64,000 nucleotides of DNA from Niastella yeongjuensis. GTDB taxonomy: Bacteria; Bacteroidota; Bacteroidia; Chitinophagales; Chitinophagaceae. Of the stretch, positions 9,311 to 16,882 are shown in pieces (the first letter of the stretch is position 1; every line of letters starts with the position of its first letter). Where the stretch lies: the NCBI RefSeq assembly GCF_900110245.1, contig NZ_FOCZ01000016.1, forward strand, positions 62,001 to 126,000. Reading direction: 5' to 3'. Both the position numbers and the translations under genes were made by a program. A model generated the notes under the pieces. The model worked only from the letters and a program-made list of their open reading frames with translations, was not told where the DNA came from and did no database searches.

Positions 9311-9760
9311 ATGAGTACTGTACAGGTTGAACAAAAAAGCTATGAGATGCCACCCCGGGAGGGGTTTACCATTGCGCACTTCATCACAGTAACCGACATT
9401 GAGCGGTCGGCTCGCTTTTACGAAACGGTTTTTGGTGGTCGGATATTGAGCAGAGGCGACAGCAGCGGGGCGCCTGCGTACATTCAGATTGCGAATACCT
9501 GGCTTATTGTGAACGTCGGTGGCGGACCAACTCCCGATAAACCAACGGTAACGCTCACTGTCCCTGATCCTGACAAGATCAACAGCTTTATGAATTTCCG
9601 TGTGGCGGATATTCAGGCTTGTTACCAGCTTTGGAAAAGCCGCGGTGCTGAGTTTATTACGGAACCAATCCCTAAATACGGCGAGATCCGTTGCTACATA
9701 CGCGATCCGGACGGTTATATCATCGAGGTGGGACAAAGCACGGATTTTGCTTATGGTTAG
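9311..9760 (+). CDS. VOC family (glyoxalase/bleomycin-resistance-like) protein
   Basis: A 149-residue vicinal-oxygen-chelate fold protein. Two beta-alpha-beta-beta-beta modules can be read: the first begins HFITVTDIERSARFYETVFG and the second ends YIRDPDGYIIEVGQ. The His of the first and the Glu of the last motif are the usual metal ligands. Members act as lyases, dioxygenases or antibiotic-binding proteins, and the substrate here cannot be deduced. The start is the first ATG in the frame. The gene faces the SRPBCC gene, with a long perfect inverted repeat between the two ends. A long open frame on the opposite strand across this gene is only a shadow. Confidence 0.88.
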   Translation: MSTVQVEQKSYEMPPREGFTIAHFITVTDIERSARFYETVFGGRILSRGDSSGAPAYIQIANTWLIVNVGGGPTPDKPTVTLTVPDPDKINSFMNFRVADIQACYQLWKSRGAEFITEPIPKYGEIRCYIRDPDGYIIEVGQSTDFAYG

Positions 9761-9769
9761 TGATAAACA

Positions 9770-9817
9770 TGCATGAACCATGTATGTTTTTTTAATAAAG
9801 CATACATGGTTCATGCA
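9770..9817. terminator. Perfect 17-bp inverted repeat between convergent genes
   Basis: The left arm (9770-9786) and right arm (9801-9817) are exact reverse complements and enclose a 14-nt loop that contains seven T in a row. It lies 9 bp after the VOC stop and 14 bp before the SRPBCC stop. The position suggests a shared terminator, but the T-run is in the loop and not after the stem, which is unusual, so it may instead be an mRNA-stabilising hairpin. Confidence 0.5.
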
Positions 9818-9831
9818 AGCAATAATTTCTG

Positions 9832-10332
9832 CTATCGTTGCGATAAAGTTCCCAACAATTCATCCAGATTTTGCAGAGACATAGCGAATCCTTCTTTGAA
9901 GCCCATTTCAATCATTTTCTCCATACGGGCAAGTGAGTCGTTATAAATAGAAATGTGCACCACTGTTCTTTCTCCCTGTTCGCTAAAATTATAGTCCCAA
10001 TCAGAACCTGGTGGTTGCGGGTTTTCATCTTTATCGGCAAATACATTGAACAGTTTGAAGTTGGTCTTGGGCGTAATGGACTTGTATTGCTGAAGTATCC
10101 AACCCTCCTGCCCTTCCGGACCTACCATGGCATAAAACCTGCTTCCGCCCACTTCAAAATTCATGTGTTTTGTTTTTGACGTCCAGGGTTTAGGCGCTAC
10201 CCATTGGTCAAGCAGTTCCTGTTTGGTAAAAGCGTCCCATACCAGAGAAAGATCGGCATCGAATTCCCTGGTTATGTATACGGTTTTTGCCGCTTTGTCG
10301 ACGGTAAGATCGAATTGCAAATTTGTTGTCAT
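9832..10332 (-). CDS. SRPBCC (AHSA1-like) family protein
   Basis: A 166-residue START/AHSA1-type domain protein. The N-terminal part carries the typical signature [17 protein letters not shown], followed by the tryptophan-rich strand [12 protein letters not shown] and the C-terminal long helix ([16 protein letters not shown]). The fold binds hydrophobic ligands in a deep cavity; the ligand is unknown. Its start codon overlaps the stop of the ArsR-type regulator by 4 bp (ATGA), so the two are translationally coupled. The ArsR-SRPBCC pair is a common arrangement in many bacteria and suggests that the regulator controls this protein. Confidence 0.9.
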   Translation of the reverse strand: MTTNLQFDLTVDKAAKTVYITREFDADLSLVWDAFTKQELLDQWVAPKPWTSKTKHMNFEVGGSRFYAMVGPEGQEGWILQQYKSITPKTNFKLFNVFADKDENPQPPGSDWDYNFSEQGERTVVHISIYNDSLARMEKMIEMGFKEGFAMSLQNLDELLGTLSQR

Positions 10333-10655
10333 TTTTTTTGTTTTTTAAGTGTTGCTAATACTTCGTCAAGTTGATTAAATTGAGTTTCCCAAAGCTTCCT
10401 GAATTGGTCTAACCATTTATCAATCTCTTTCATTTTTTGAATGTCGAGTGAATAGTAAATCTCCCGGCCCTGCTGTTCCTGCTTTACCAGGTCGCACTCT
10501 GTCAATATCTTTATATGTTTTGATACTGCCTGTCGGCTGGTATGAAAATGTTCGGCAAGGGCATTGGGGGTCATTGCCTGTGTGGCTATCAGGGCTATGA
10601 TTGCCCGCCTCGTTGGGTCGGCAATAGCCTGAAAAATATCTCTTCTTATTTCCAT
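10329..10655 (-). CDS. ArsR-type winged-helix repressor
   Basis: A 108-residue DNA-binding protein. The helix-turn-helix is at about residues 28-60 ([23 protein letters not shown]), followed by the wing ([15 protein letters not shown]) and a C-terminal dimerisation helix. The metal-binding cysteine motif of classical ArsR/SmtB is absent; there is only one cysteine (LTECDL), so a non-metal signal is likely. It is the first gene of a two-gene operon with the SRPBCC protein. Its promoter contains two nearly identical 16-bp sites, which fits direct self-repression. Confidence 0.93.
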   Translation of the reverse strand: MEIRRDIFQAIADPTRRAIIALIATQAMTPNALAEHFHTSRQAVSKHIKILTECDLVKQEQQGREIYYSLDIQKMKEIDKWLDQFRKLWETQFNQLDEVLATLKKQKK

Positions 10656-10668
10656 TATACTATTATTC

Positions 10669-10715
10669 GCAACTATCTGGTTGCAAAAATAAGTGCAATT
10701 ATCTGGTTGCGCAAA
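10669..10715 (-). promoter_or_regulatory. ArsR operon promoter with two operator copies
   Basis: Read on the minus strand there is a perfect Bacteroidota promoter: TTTG (10712-10715), a 20-bp spacer and TATTTTTG (10684-10691). Two copies of a 16-bp site are present: GCAACTATCTGGTTGC at 10669-10684 and GCAATTATCTGGTTGC at 10695-10710 (plus-strand reading). Their starts are 26 bp apart. The first is an inverted repeat with 5-bp arms. One fills the spacer and the other abuts the -7 box, so a bound repressor would block RNA polymerase. Confidence 0.75.
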
Positions 10716-10907
10716 TTTATTTCTAATGGAAAGAAAACGGCTTAAATAAATACCATCTCCAGATTATTAGATATTCCTAAGAATTTTCTCTTGTAACATT
10801 AATGGCAGCATTATTGTCGGGTGCGGCATGAAAAATCAGGCTTGCAGCAGTTGGTATTTTCTACCACTGCTTTAAGCCATGTTTAATTAAATTTTAACCC
10901 CGCTCTA

Positions 10908-13900
10908 ATGAAAAAGTTTTACATACGGTTGCCACGTAGCCGTTATGAAGGAATTCTTTTGCTGGTAGCACTCATTGCTTTTCATGCTACTGTTAATGCC
11001 CAGTCAGATACAGCCCGGGTTTCCCGGGATGCTGTACCTGTAAGCACTTCGGAAAATTCAGCCGGTAAAATCATAACCGTTACCGGCAAGGTTATTTCAG
11101 GCGCAGATAATCAACCGCTTCCTAATGTATCTGTATTTGTAAAAGGAACGACTTCCGGAACAATGACCAATGCCAATGGAACATTTTCATTTGCTGCCCA
11201 ATCAGGTTCCGTACTGGAGTTCAGTGCGGCCGGATACGAAACAAAAACACTTACGGTTAGGGATGGCGTATTGAACGTTACGCTCAGTGCTGGTAAAAAA
11301 ATGGATGAGGTGGTGGTGGTTGGGTATGGTACCCAACGAAAAAAAGACCTCACCTCTGCTATCAGTACCATCAGTGCCGAAAAAATGGCCGGCCGGCCGG
11401 TACAAAATACCGAGTCGTTGCTGCAAGGCCAGGTAGCCGGACTTACTGTAACCAGTAACGGCGGCGAACCCGGCGATAATGGTAAGGTAAGGATCCGCGG
11501 TGTTGGTACGTTCGGTAACAACAATCCCCTGTATATAGTAGACGGAATACCTGTAAACAATGGGTTGAATTTTTTGAACCCCGGCGATATCGAAAGCATC
11601 CAGGTATTAAAAGATGCAGCTGCAGCAGCTATTTATGGCAACCGGGCGGCTAATGGAGTGATTTATGTTACCACTAAAAAAGGACGCAGCGGTAAAAGAC
11701 AGATCTCTTTAGACGCTTATTATGGAACAGCCACCAACGGCAAAACCCGCCGGATGGCCAATGCCCAGGAATATTTTGATTATGTAAAGATCAAAAATAT
11801 GGATGGCCCGCTCTCCTCGCTGTATAATAAAGGCTATAATACAGACTGGGTTGATGCGATCACCCGTACCGGCACTACCCAGAATTACAATTTGAGCATC
11901 CGGGGCGGAAACGAAGACCATAACTATTTCACCAGCGTCAACTATTCAAAAGTGTTAGGTACACAATTGAAGTCGGACAATGAAAGACTGACCGCACGGC
12001 TGAACAGCAGCAATAAACTCTTTGACTGGTTCAAGGTAAGCGAAGACCTGGCCATTTCTAACGAAAAGCGGCATAGCTATAATATTTACGGTTCAGCAAG
12101 AAATGTTCCAGCCATTGCTCCCATTTATAAAACGCCTGACGAAATTGCTGCACTGCCTATTACCGAAAGAAATCTCAATCAGTATTTTGATGTGCTCGAA
12201 GCACTTAACATCCTGAACAACCCGGTTGCCCAAACTGCCCGGAATAATGGTACCAATAATTATTTAAGTCTGTATGGGAATGTACAGGGCGAGATTGACT
12301 TCGGACAAATTGTTGGCATCCTGAAAGGATTGAAATTCACGTCTACTCTGGGTTTCGAGCGAATTGACAACGACTACCACAGCTTCTCGCCTGTATACCG
12401 GTTAGGCTCCAGGGACTATTCCATCAAGACGGGTGTTGGTGACAACTTCTCCAAGTATATGCACTGGACCTTTAATAATTTTGCCACCTATTCTAAAAAG
12501 ATCAATAAACACAGCTTTGACCTTACCGCTGGTATGGTGGCAGAAGAGGAAAGATCCAACTATTTTAATGCCAGCGCCTCAACTGGTCTTTCCAACGATC
12601 CTTATTTACAGGTGCTCGATGCACAAACCCTTGACCGTAACAATGGCGGCAGTGCGTATCAATACAACTATGTTTCTTATGTAGGCCGGGCCAATTACAA
12701 TTACAACGACCGGTACCTGTTGCAGGCAAGTATTCGCCGAGATGGGTCGTACCGTTTTGCTCCCGGTAAACGCTGGGGTACTTTCCCCTCGGTTGGTTTG
12801 GGTTGGCGCGTATCCAATGAAAATTTCTTTAAGGACTTAAAGGCTTCCTGGATCAGTGATCTTAAGTTAAGAGGAAGCTGGGGACAATTAGGCAATGAGA
12901 AAATACAGGCCAATTATCCCTACCTGTCGCAGATCGCCGGTACGGTAAACCGCGGTTATGTATTAGGCGGTGTAGGCGGCGATAATTCAAGCAAGGTGTT
13001 TGTGCAGGGGTATGGTCCAACAAATGCGCCCAACCCCGATTTGACCTGGGAAACCACTTCTTCTACCAATATTGGTGCAGACCTTGGTTTGTTCAATAAT
13101 ACGGTAAGGCTGGCTGTTGATTATTTTTCCAGACATACGACCGGCGTTCTGTATCAGAAAACACTTCCTTTATACTCCGGTATTCCGGCGTCTGATGGTA
13201 TTGCGCCCGTTACCCAATGGGTGAATGGGGCTGAAATAAAGAACCATGGCCTGGATGTCACCGCTTCGTACAATAATAATTTTGGCAAGCTCTACCTCGA
13301 TCTGGGTGCTAACATTTCTTTCTATAAAGCAAGCGTTTCAAAACTGAATGACAATATTCCTATCCAGGTAAGCGATGAACGCATTCCTACCATCATTCAA
13401 ATGCGTGAAGGCGATCCCCTCGGCGCTTTTTATGGTTATGTGGTAGATGGCTTCTATAATACAACCGCTGAACTAACGAATAAATTCGGCAATGAAAGAC
13501 AACAGGGCGCGCAGGTTGGCGACTTCAGGTTCAAAGACCAGGATGGCAATGATGTTATTGATGGAAAAGATAAAAAGGTGATCGGTAATCCCAATCCCAA
13601 ATTCACTTATTCGTTCAATGTAAATCTTGCCTATGCAGGTTTTGATCTGAAATCTTTCTGGACTGGTTCTTATGGCAATGATATCTATTCTATTGGCGAT
13701 ATCTATTTATCTGGCTGGGATGAAAACAATCCGCAAAACATTTGGGCAGATGTGGTGGCCAATTCATGGACCCCTGAACATACCAATGCCATTTATCCAA
13801 AGGTGAGTCCCGGTGGTACTAAACGGAACTTTGAAAAAGGACCTGTTACTACCAGCATACAGAATGGCTCCTTTCTTCGGTTAAAGAACCTGCAGATGGG

Positions 13901-14147
13901 CTATACTTTGCCGGACAATATTTTAAGAAAGTCGGGGATCTCAAACATCAGGGTTTATGTTTCTGCTGAAAATGTGTTTGTACTTACCAAATATAAAGGC
14001 GATGACCCCGAAATTGCCAATGGCGCACGGCTCAATGCCAATGAAGGCGGTCAGGCCAATAGTCCCAGCTATATCATGGGCCTCGATTATGGCGACCGCT
14101 ACCCTACCCAGAAATCGATCACTGCGGGCCTGAGCATTCAATTCTAA
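10908..14147 (+). CDS. SusC/RagA family TonB-linked outer membrane protein
   Basis: A 1079-residue outer-membrane transporter. After a signal peptide (ends near HATVNAQ) comes a carboxypeptidase-D regulatory-like domain (about residues 55-130, VTGKVISGADNQPLPNVSVFVKGT). The plug begins at MDEVVVVGYGTQRKKDL with the SusC signature GNNNPLYIVDGIP, and a 22-strand type barrel ends in aromatic Phe (LSIQF). SusC proteins import oligosaccharides or peptides together with a SusD lid, driven by TonB. The SusD partner follows at 21 bp. No glycan-degrading enzyme lies beside the pair; the nearest enzyme is a secreted M4 protease, so peptide uptake is possible but unproven. Confidence 0.96.
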   Translation: MKKFYIRLPRSRYEGILLLVALIAFHATVNAQSDTARVSRDAVPVSTSENSAGKIITVTGKVISGADNQPLPNVSVFVKGTTSGTMTNANGTFSFAAQSGSVLEFSAAGYETKTLTVRDGVLNVTLSAGKKMDEVVVVGYGTQRKKDLTSAISTISAEKMAGRPVQNTESLLQGQVAGLTVTSNGGEPGDNGKVRIRGVGTFGNNNPLYIVDGIPVNNGLNFLNPGDIESIQVLKDAAAAAIYGNRAANGVIYVTTKKGRSGKRQISLDAYYGTATNGKTRRMANAQEYFDYVKIKNMDGPLSSLYNKGYNTDWVDAITRTGTTQNYNLSIRGGNEDHNYFTSVNYSKVLGTQLKSDNERLTARLNSSNKLFDWFKVSEDLAISNEKRHSYNIYGSARNVPAIAPIYKTPDEIAALPITERNLNQYFDVLEALNILNNPVAQTARNNGTNNYLSLYGNVQGEIDFGQIVGILKGLKFTSTLGFERIDNDYHSFSPVYRLGSRDYSIKTGVGDNFSKYMHWTFNNFATYSKKINKHSFDLTAGMVAEEERSNYFNASASTGLSNDPYLQVLDAQTLDRNNGGSAYQYNYVSYVGRANYNYNDRYLLQASIRRDGSYRFAPGKRWGTFPSVGLGWRVSNENFFKDLKASWISDLKLRGSWGQLGNEKIQANYPYLSQIAGTVNRGYVLGGVGGDNSSKVFVQGYGPTNAPNPDLTWETTSSTNIGADLGLFNNTVRLAVDYFSRHTTGVLYQKTLPLYSGIPASDGIAPVTQWVNGAEIKNHGLDVTASYNNNFGKLYLDLGANISFYKASVSKLNDNIPIQVSDERIPTIIQMREGDPLGAFYGYVVDGFYNTTAELTNKFGNERQQGAQVGDFRFKDQDGNDVIDGKDKKVIGNPNPKFTYSFNVNLAYAGFDLKSFWTGSYGNDIYSIGDIYLSGWDENNPQNIWADVVANSWTPEHTNAIYPKVSPGGTKRNFEKGPVTTSIQNGSFLRLKNLQMGYTLPDNILRKSGISNIRVYVSAENVFVLTKYKGDDPEIANGARLNANEGGQANSPSYIMGLDYGDRYPTQKSITAGLSIQF

Positions 14148-14168
14148 ACCTTACAACAGGAATTTACC

Positions 14169-15896
14169 ATGAAACAAGTGCAATCTATCATAAGCTGTTT
14201 TTTATTACTGCTGTTGCTGGCAACTGCCAGTTCGTGCAAGAAGAGTTTTCTTGATTCTGCGCCCTATGGCGTAGTGTCGGATGATAATTTTTATTTAACT
14301 ACCGAACAATGTACGGGGGCCGTGATGCAGGTTTACAACCGCACGGTGCATTTAGGACCTATTTATCTGTTCATACGCCGTGCATTGAACGAATATGCCG
14401 GGGATGATCTGCTGCGTACACCTACCGATGATTTCACCGTATGGTATAATTTTTCACCCGATAACGTTCAGTTCCTTTGGGGCTGGAAATATTGTTTCCA
14501 GGGCATTTACCTCTGTAATTACACGCTTAAAAAACTGGAAACGGCCCCCATTCCACAAGCAGACAAGGATGTGTTGGCAGCCGAGTGTAAAAGCGTACGT
14601 GCATTGATGTATTATATGGTGGCTACACGTTGGGGTACCTGTCCGGTGATCACCGATGTATTGCCAATTGAAAACTATTACACGGTGGCTTTTTCAAAAG
14701 CGCCTGAAGTATATGCACAGGTCATTAAAGACCTGCAGGAAGCCGCTCCTGCCCTTCCCAAAAGCTGGGACCCGGCCAACAAGGGAAGAATCAGTCAGGC
14801 GGCAGCCAAATTCCTACTGGCAAAAGCCTATATGCAGCTGGCGGGTTATCCTTTAAATCTGACAGATAACTGGCAGAAGGCGGCAGACGTGCTGGCGGAG
14901 TTTGTTCCAGCTGGTAAAAGAAATGAATACGGGCTTGATTTACTGCCCAATTTTGGTGATGTATACAGCAAGGCGCATGACCAGGACAAAGAATCTGTTT
15001 TCGAGGTAAATGAAATGTATTATGCACCGGGTGCAGGCGTAAGTCATGAAGTAGGCGCCCCGGGTAATTATTTGCAGGTTTTTGAACAACCTGATATGTA
15101 TGAAGGGTATGGTGGGCGTGAATGTTTTACCGGTGACCTGTATAACGAATTTGAAAAAGACATCAGTGGCAAAGTGATCGACAAACGGTTTACCTATACC
15201 ATGCTGGAACCGGGCGATGTGTATTATGTTACGTCGTTGAAAGATACCATGCTTCACAATTCAACCGGCAAGTTTTATATTAAAAACGTATCTGTAAATC
15301 ATGCTGATAATTCCCTGAGTTATGAGGTGAAAGACAGTTCAGAAAAATCATATGCGGGCTGGGTTTGGCCGGGTCATGAAAACCAATGGTATCCGAACTA
15401 TAAATACCTGCGTAATGCCAGTGAAAGAACCGGTTTCCAAAACAGCGCCGGCATATTTGCAGAAGACCTTAACGTAAAATGGTTGCGTTTTTCCGATGCC
15501 CTTCTTTGTTATGCAGAATGTTTGAATGAAACAGGCCGTACTGCTGATGCCGCCACTTATGTGAATGAAGTAAGAACGCGGGCTAATAACAGTCCGGCTG
15601 TTGACAGCCGTCGTATTTATCAAAAAACGATCGTCACCGGTTCGTTGCCTATGATAAACGCCGGTTTATCTGTAACCGATATGCGTGCTGCGATACAACA
15701 TGAATCCCGGGTGGAGCTGGCTGGTGAAGACTGGCGGTACGAAAACCTGAGAAGATGGGGTATTGCTGCAGACAGGCTGCATCAGATGGCGGTGGAATCG
15801 CCACAGGTAGGAGCCTCCCGGTTTAATCCTGCTTCTAAATATGTTAAGGGTGCCTGGGATTATTTCCCGATCCCGGCCAATGAGTTCAAGCCATAA
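14169..15896 (+). CDS. RagB/SusD family nutrient-uptake lipoprotein
   Basis: A 575-residue surface lipoprotein that forms the lid of the adjacent SusC channel and captures substrate. The hydrophobic leader ends with a lipobox at ATASSC. The N-terminal TPR-like helices include the typical stretch AECKSVRALMYYMVATRWGTCPV, and the C-terminal SusD half contains LRFSDALLCYAECLNETGR and ESRVELAGEDWRYENLRRWG, both hallmarks of the family. The C-terminus NPASKYVKGAWDYFPIPANEF is also typical. The gene is followed directly by a terminator, so the operon has two genes. Confidence 0.96.
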   Translation: MKQVQSIISCFLLLLLLATASSCKKSFLDSAPYGVVSDDNFYLTTEQCTGAVMQVYNRTVHLGPIYLFIRRALNEYAGDDLLRTPTDDFTVWYNFSPDNVQFLWGWKYCFQGIYLCNYTLKKLETAPIPQADKDVLAAECKSVRALMYYMVATRWGTCPVITDVLPIENYYTVAFSKAPEVYAQVIKDLQEAAPALPKSWDPANKGRISQAAAKFLLAKAYMQLAGYPLNLTDNWQKAADVLAEFVPAGKRNEYGLDLLPNFGDVYSKAHDQDKESVFEVNEMYYAPGAGVSHEVGAPGNYLQVFEQPDMYEGYGGRECFTGDLYNEFEKDISGKVIDKRFTYTMLEPGDVYYVTSLKDTMLHNSTGKFYIKNVSVNHADNSLSYEVKDSSEKSYAGWVWPGHENQWYPNYKYLRNASERTGFQNSAGIFAEDLNVKWLRFSDALLCYAECLNETGRTADAATYVNEVRTRANNSPAVDSRRIYQKTIVTGSLPMINAGLSVTDMRAAIQHESRVELAGEDWRYENLRRWGIAADRLHQMAVESPQVGASRFNPASKYVKGAWDYFPIPANEFKP

Positions 15897-15898
15897 TA

Positions 15899-15928
15899 AA
15901 AAAGCCCCGGCAACGGGGCATTTTTATT
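15899..15928 (+). terminator. Terminator of the SusC/SusD operon
   Basis: GCCCCG pairs with CGGGGC around a GCAA tetraloop, flanked by an A-run and a T-run. It starts within a few bases of the SusD stop codon. Confidence 0.85.
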
Positions 15929-16009
15929 ATATCCCCGGCACAAGTGGTGACTTAATTAAATTTCATTTCCAATTTCTTTGTCTTTATTTTGGACATAAAT
16001 TAGAATCCA

Positions 16010-16570
16010 ATGTATCTATGGGCAGGTTTTTACAAAACAGGATCCAGCAATGTCGAAGAAGCTTTACATCGCCTGGGTTTGGGCAATTATCGTTCAACAT
16101 CACAGAAGTTCGGCTTTTTCTATACTTTCAGGAACATGAATGATAACAACTTGTTTGCAACCATGACCGCAAACAACTATCTAATGATCACGGACATTAA
16201 TTACTCGATCATTGCAAATCATACAAAAGAGATCAATCCCTTGTTAAGGGAACTGGAACTAATTAAAAATTTTCAGGTAGAAGAATTCATGAAGATATAT
16301 TACGAGAATAACAGTAATATAGAAGCATTTGCCAGAGGTAGAAATGGCTTACTTGAACAATTTGTGTATACAGCCGCTGATTCCAGAATGTCATACGAGT
16401 TGGCAAAGTATGGAAATGAAGATGAAGAAAATCCATTTGAGACCATCAATCCATTTGAAGAAGTTTGCGAAACTATTGAGAATATTACAGAAAAGGTATT
16501 TGGAAAAAAGATTTACTCGGAATTTGGTGACCTACAGGAGTTTGAATTGGAACAATTCATCAAAAGCTGA
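16010..16570 (+). CDS. Hypothetical acidic cytoplasmic protein
   Basis: A 186-residue protein with no recognised family. The N-terminus is MYLWAGFYKTGSSNVEEAL; a second possible start is the ATG at 16137 (MNDNNLFATM), which would remove 42 residues. The middle is mixed alpha/beta. The C-terminal third is helical and strongly acidic (KYGNEDEENPFETINPFEEV, with a repeated NPFE element). There is no signal peptide or membrane segment. It stands alone between two terminators and therefore has its own transcript. Base composition is lower in GC than that of the neighbouring uptake genes, which could mean recent acquisition, but this was judged by eye. Confidence 0.7.
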   Translation: MYLWAGFYKTGSSNVEEALHRLGLGNYRSTSQKFGFFYTFRNMNDNNLFATMTANNYLMITDINYSIIANHTKEINPLLRELELIKNFQVEEFMKIYYENNSNIEAFARGRNGLLEQFVYTAADSRMSYELAKYGNEDEENPFETINPFEEVCETIENITEKVFGKKIYSEFGDLQEFELEQFIKS

Positions 16571-16602
16571 GTTTTTTCATTTCACGAATTCGTGTTTCTG
16601 CA

Positions 16603-16640
16603 GGCCCCTTCAGCTTATTGGATATGAAGGGGCCCTTTTT
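16603..16640 (+). terminator. Terminator after hypothetical gene
   Basis: GGCCCCTTCA pairs exactly with TGAAGGGGCC over a 12-nt loop and is followed by CTTTTT. A 12-bp palindrome, CACGAATTCGTG, stands just before it at 16583-16594. Confidence 0.85.
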
Positions 16641-16882
16641 ATAAGACCTTGATTTCAACTTTCCCTTGCATTTAAAAATTCCTTAATAATGCCTTTGTTT
16701 TTATATGCCACCATTTAACCTAACTTAGATTTCATACCATAAACCTGTCAAATGAGAACCTTACACAACCTTTCCCTGCAACCCCGAACGGCACCTTTGC
16801 TGTTCCCTAACGCTAACTGGCTTTTCTTCCTTTACCTCACCAGGTAATATGCCCGTTTTTCTTCACTTAAAATAAACAGCCT

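Noticed and set aside
9254-9814. 186-codon frame on the minus strand across the VOC gene
   Set aside because: The plus strand carries recognisable VOC motifs; the antisense frame has none and spans the inverted repeat.
10716-10907. Promoter of the SusC gene
   Set aside because: No TAnnTTTG box with acceptable spacing could be found, so no promoter is claimed.
16752-16847. 31-codon open frame ending 35 bp before the M4 protease start (MRTLHNLSLQPR...)
   Set aside because: No ribosome-binding site, protein-like pattern or repeat that would support a leader peptide; could be chance.
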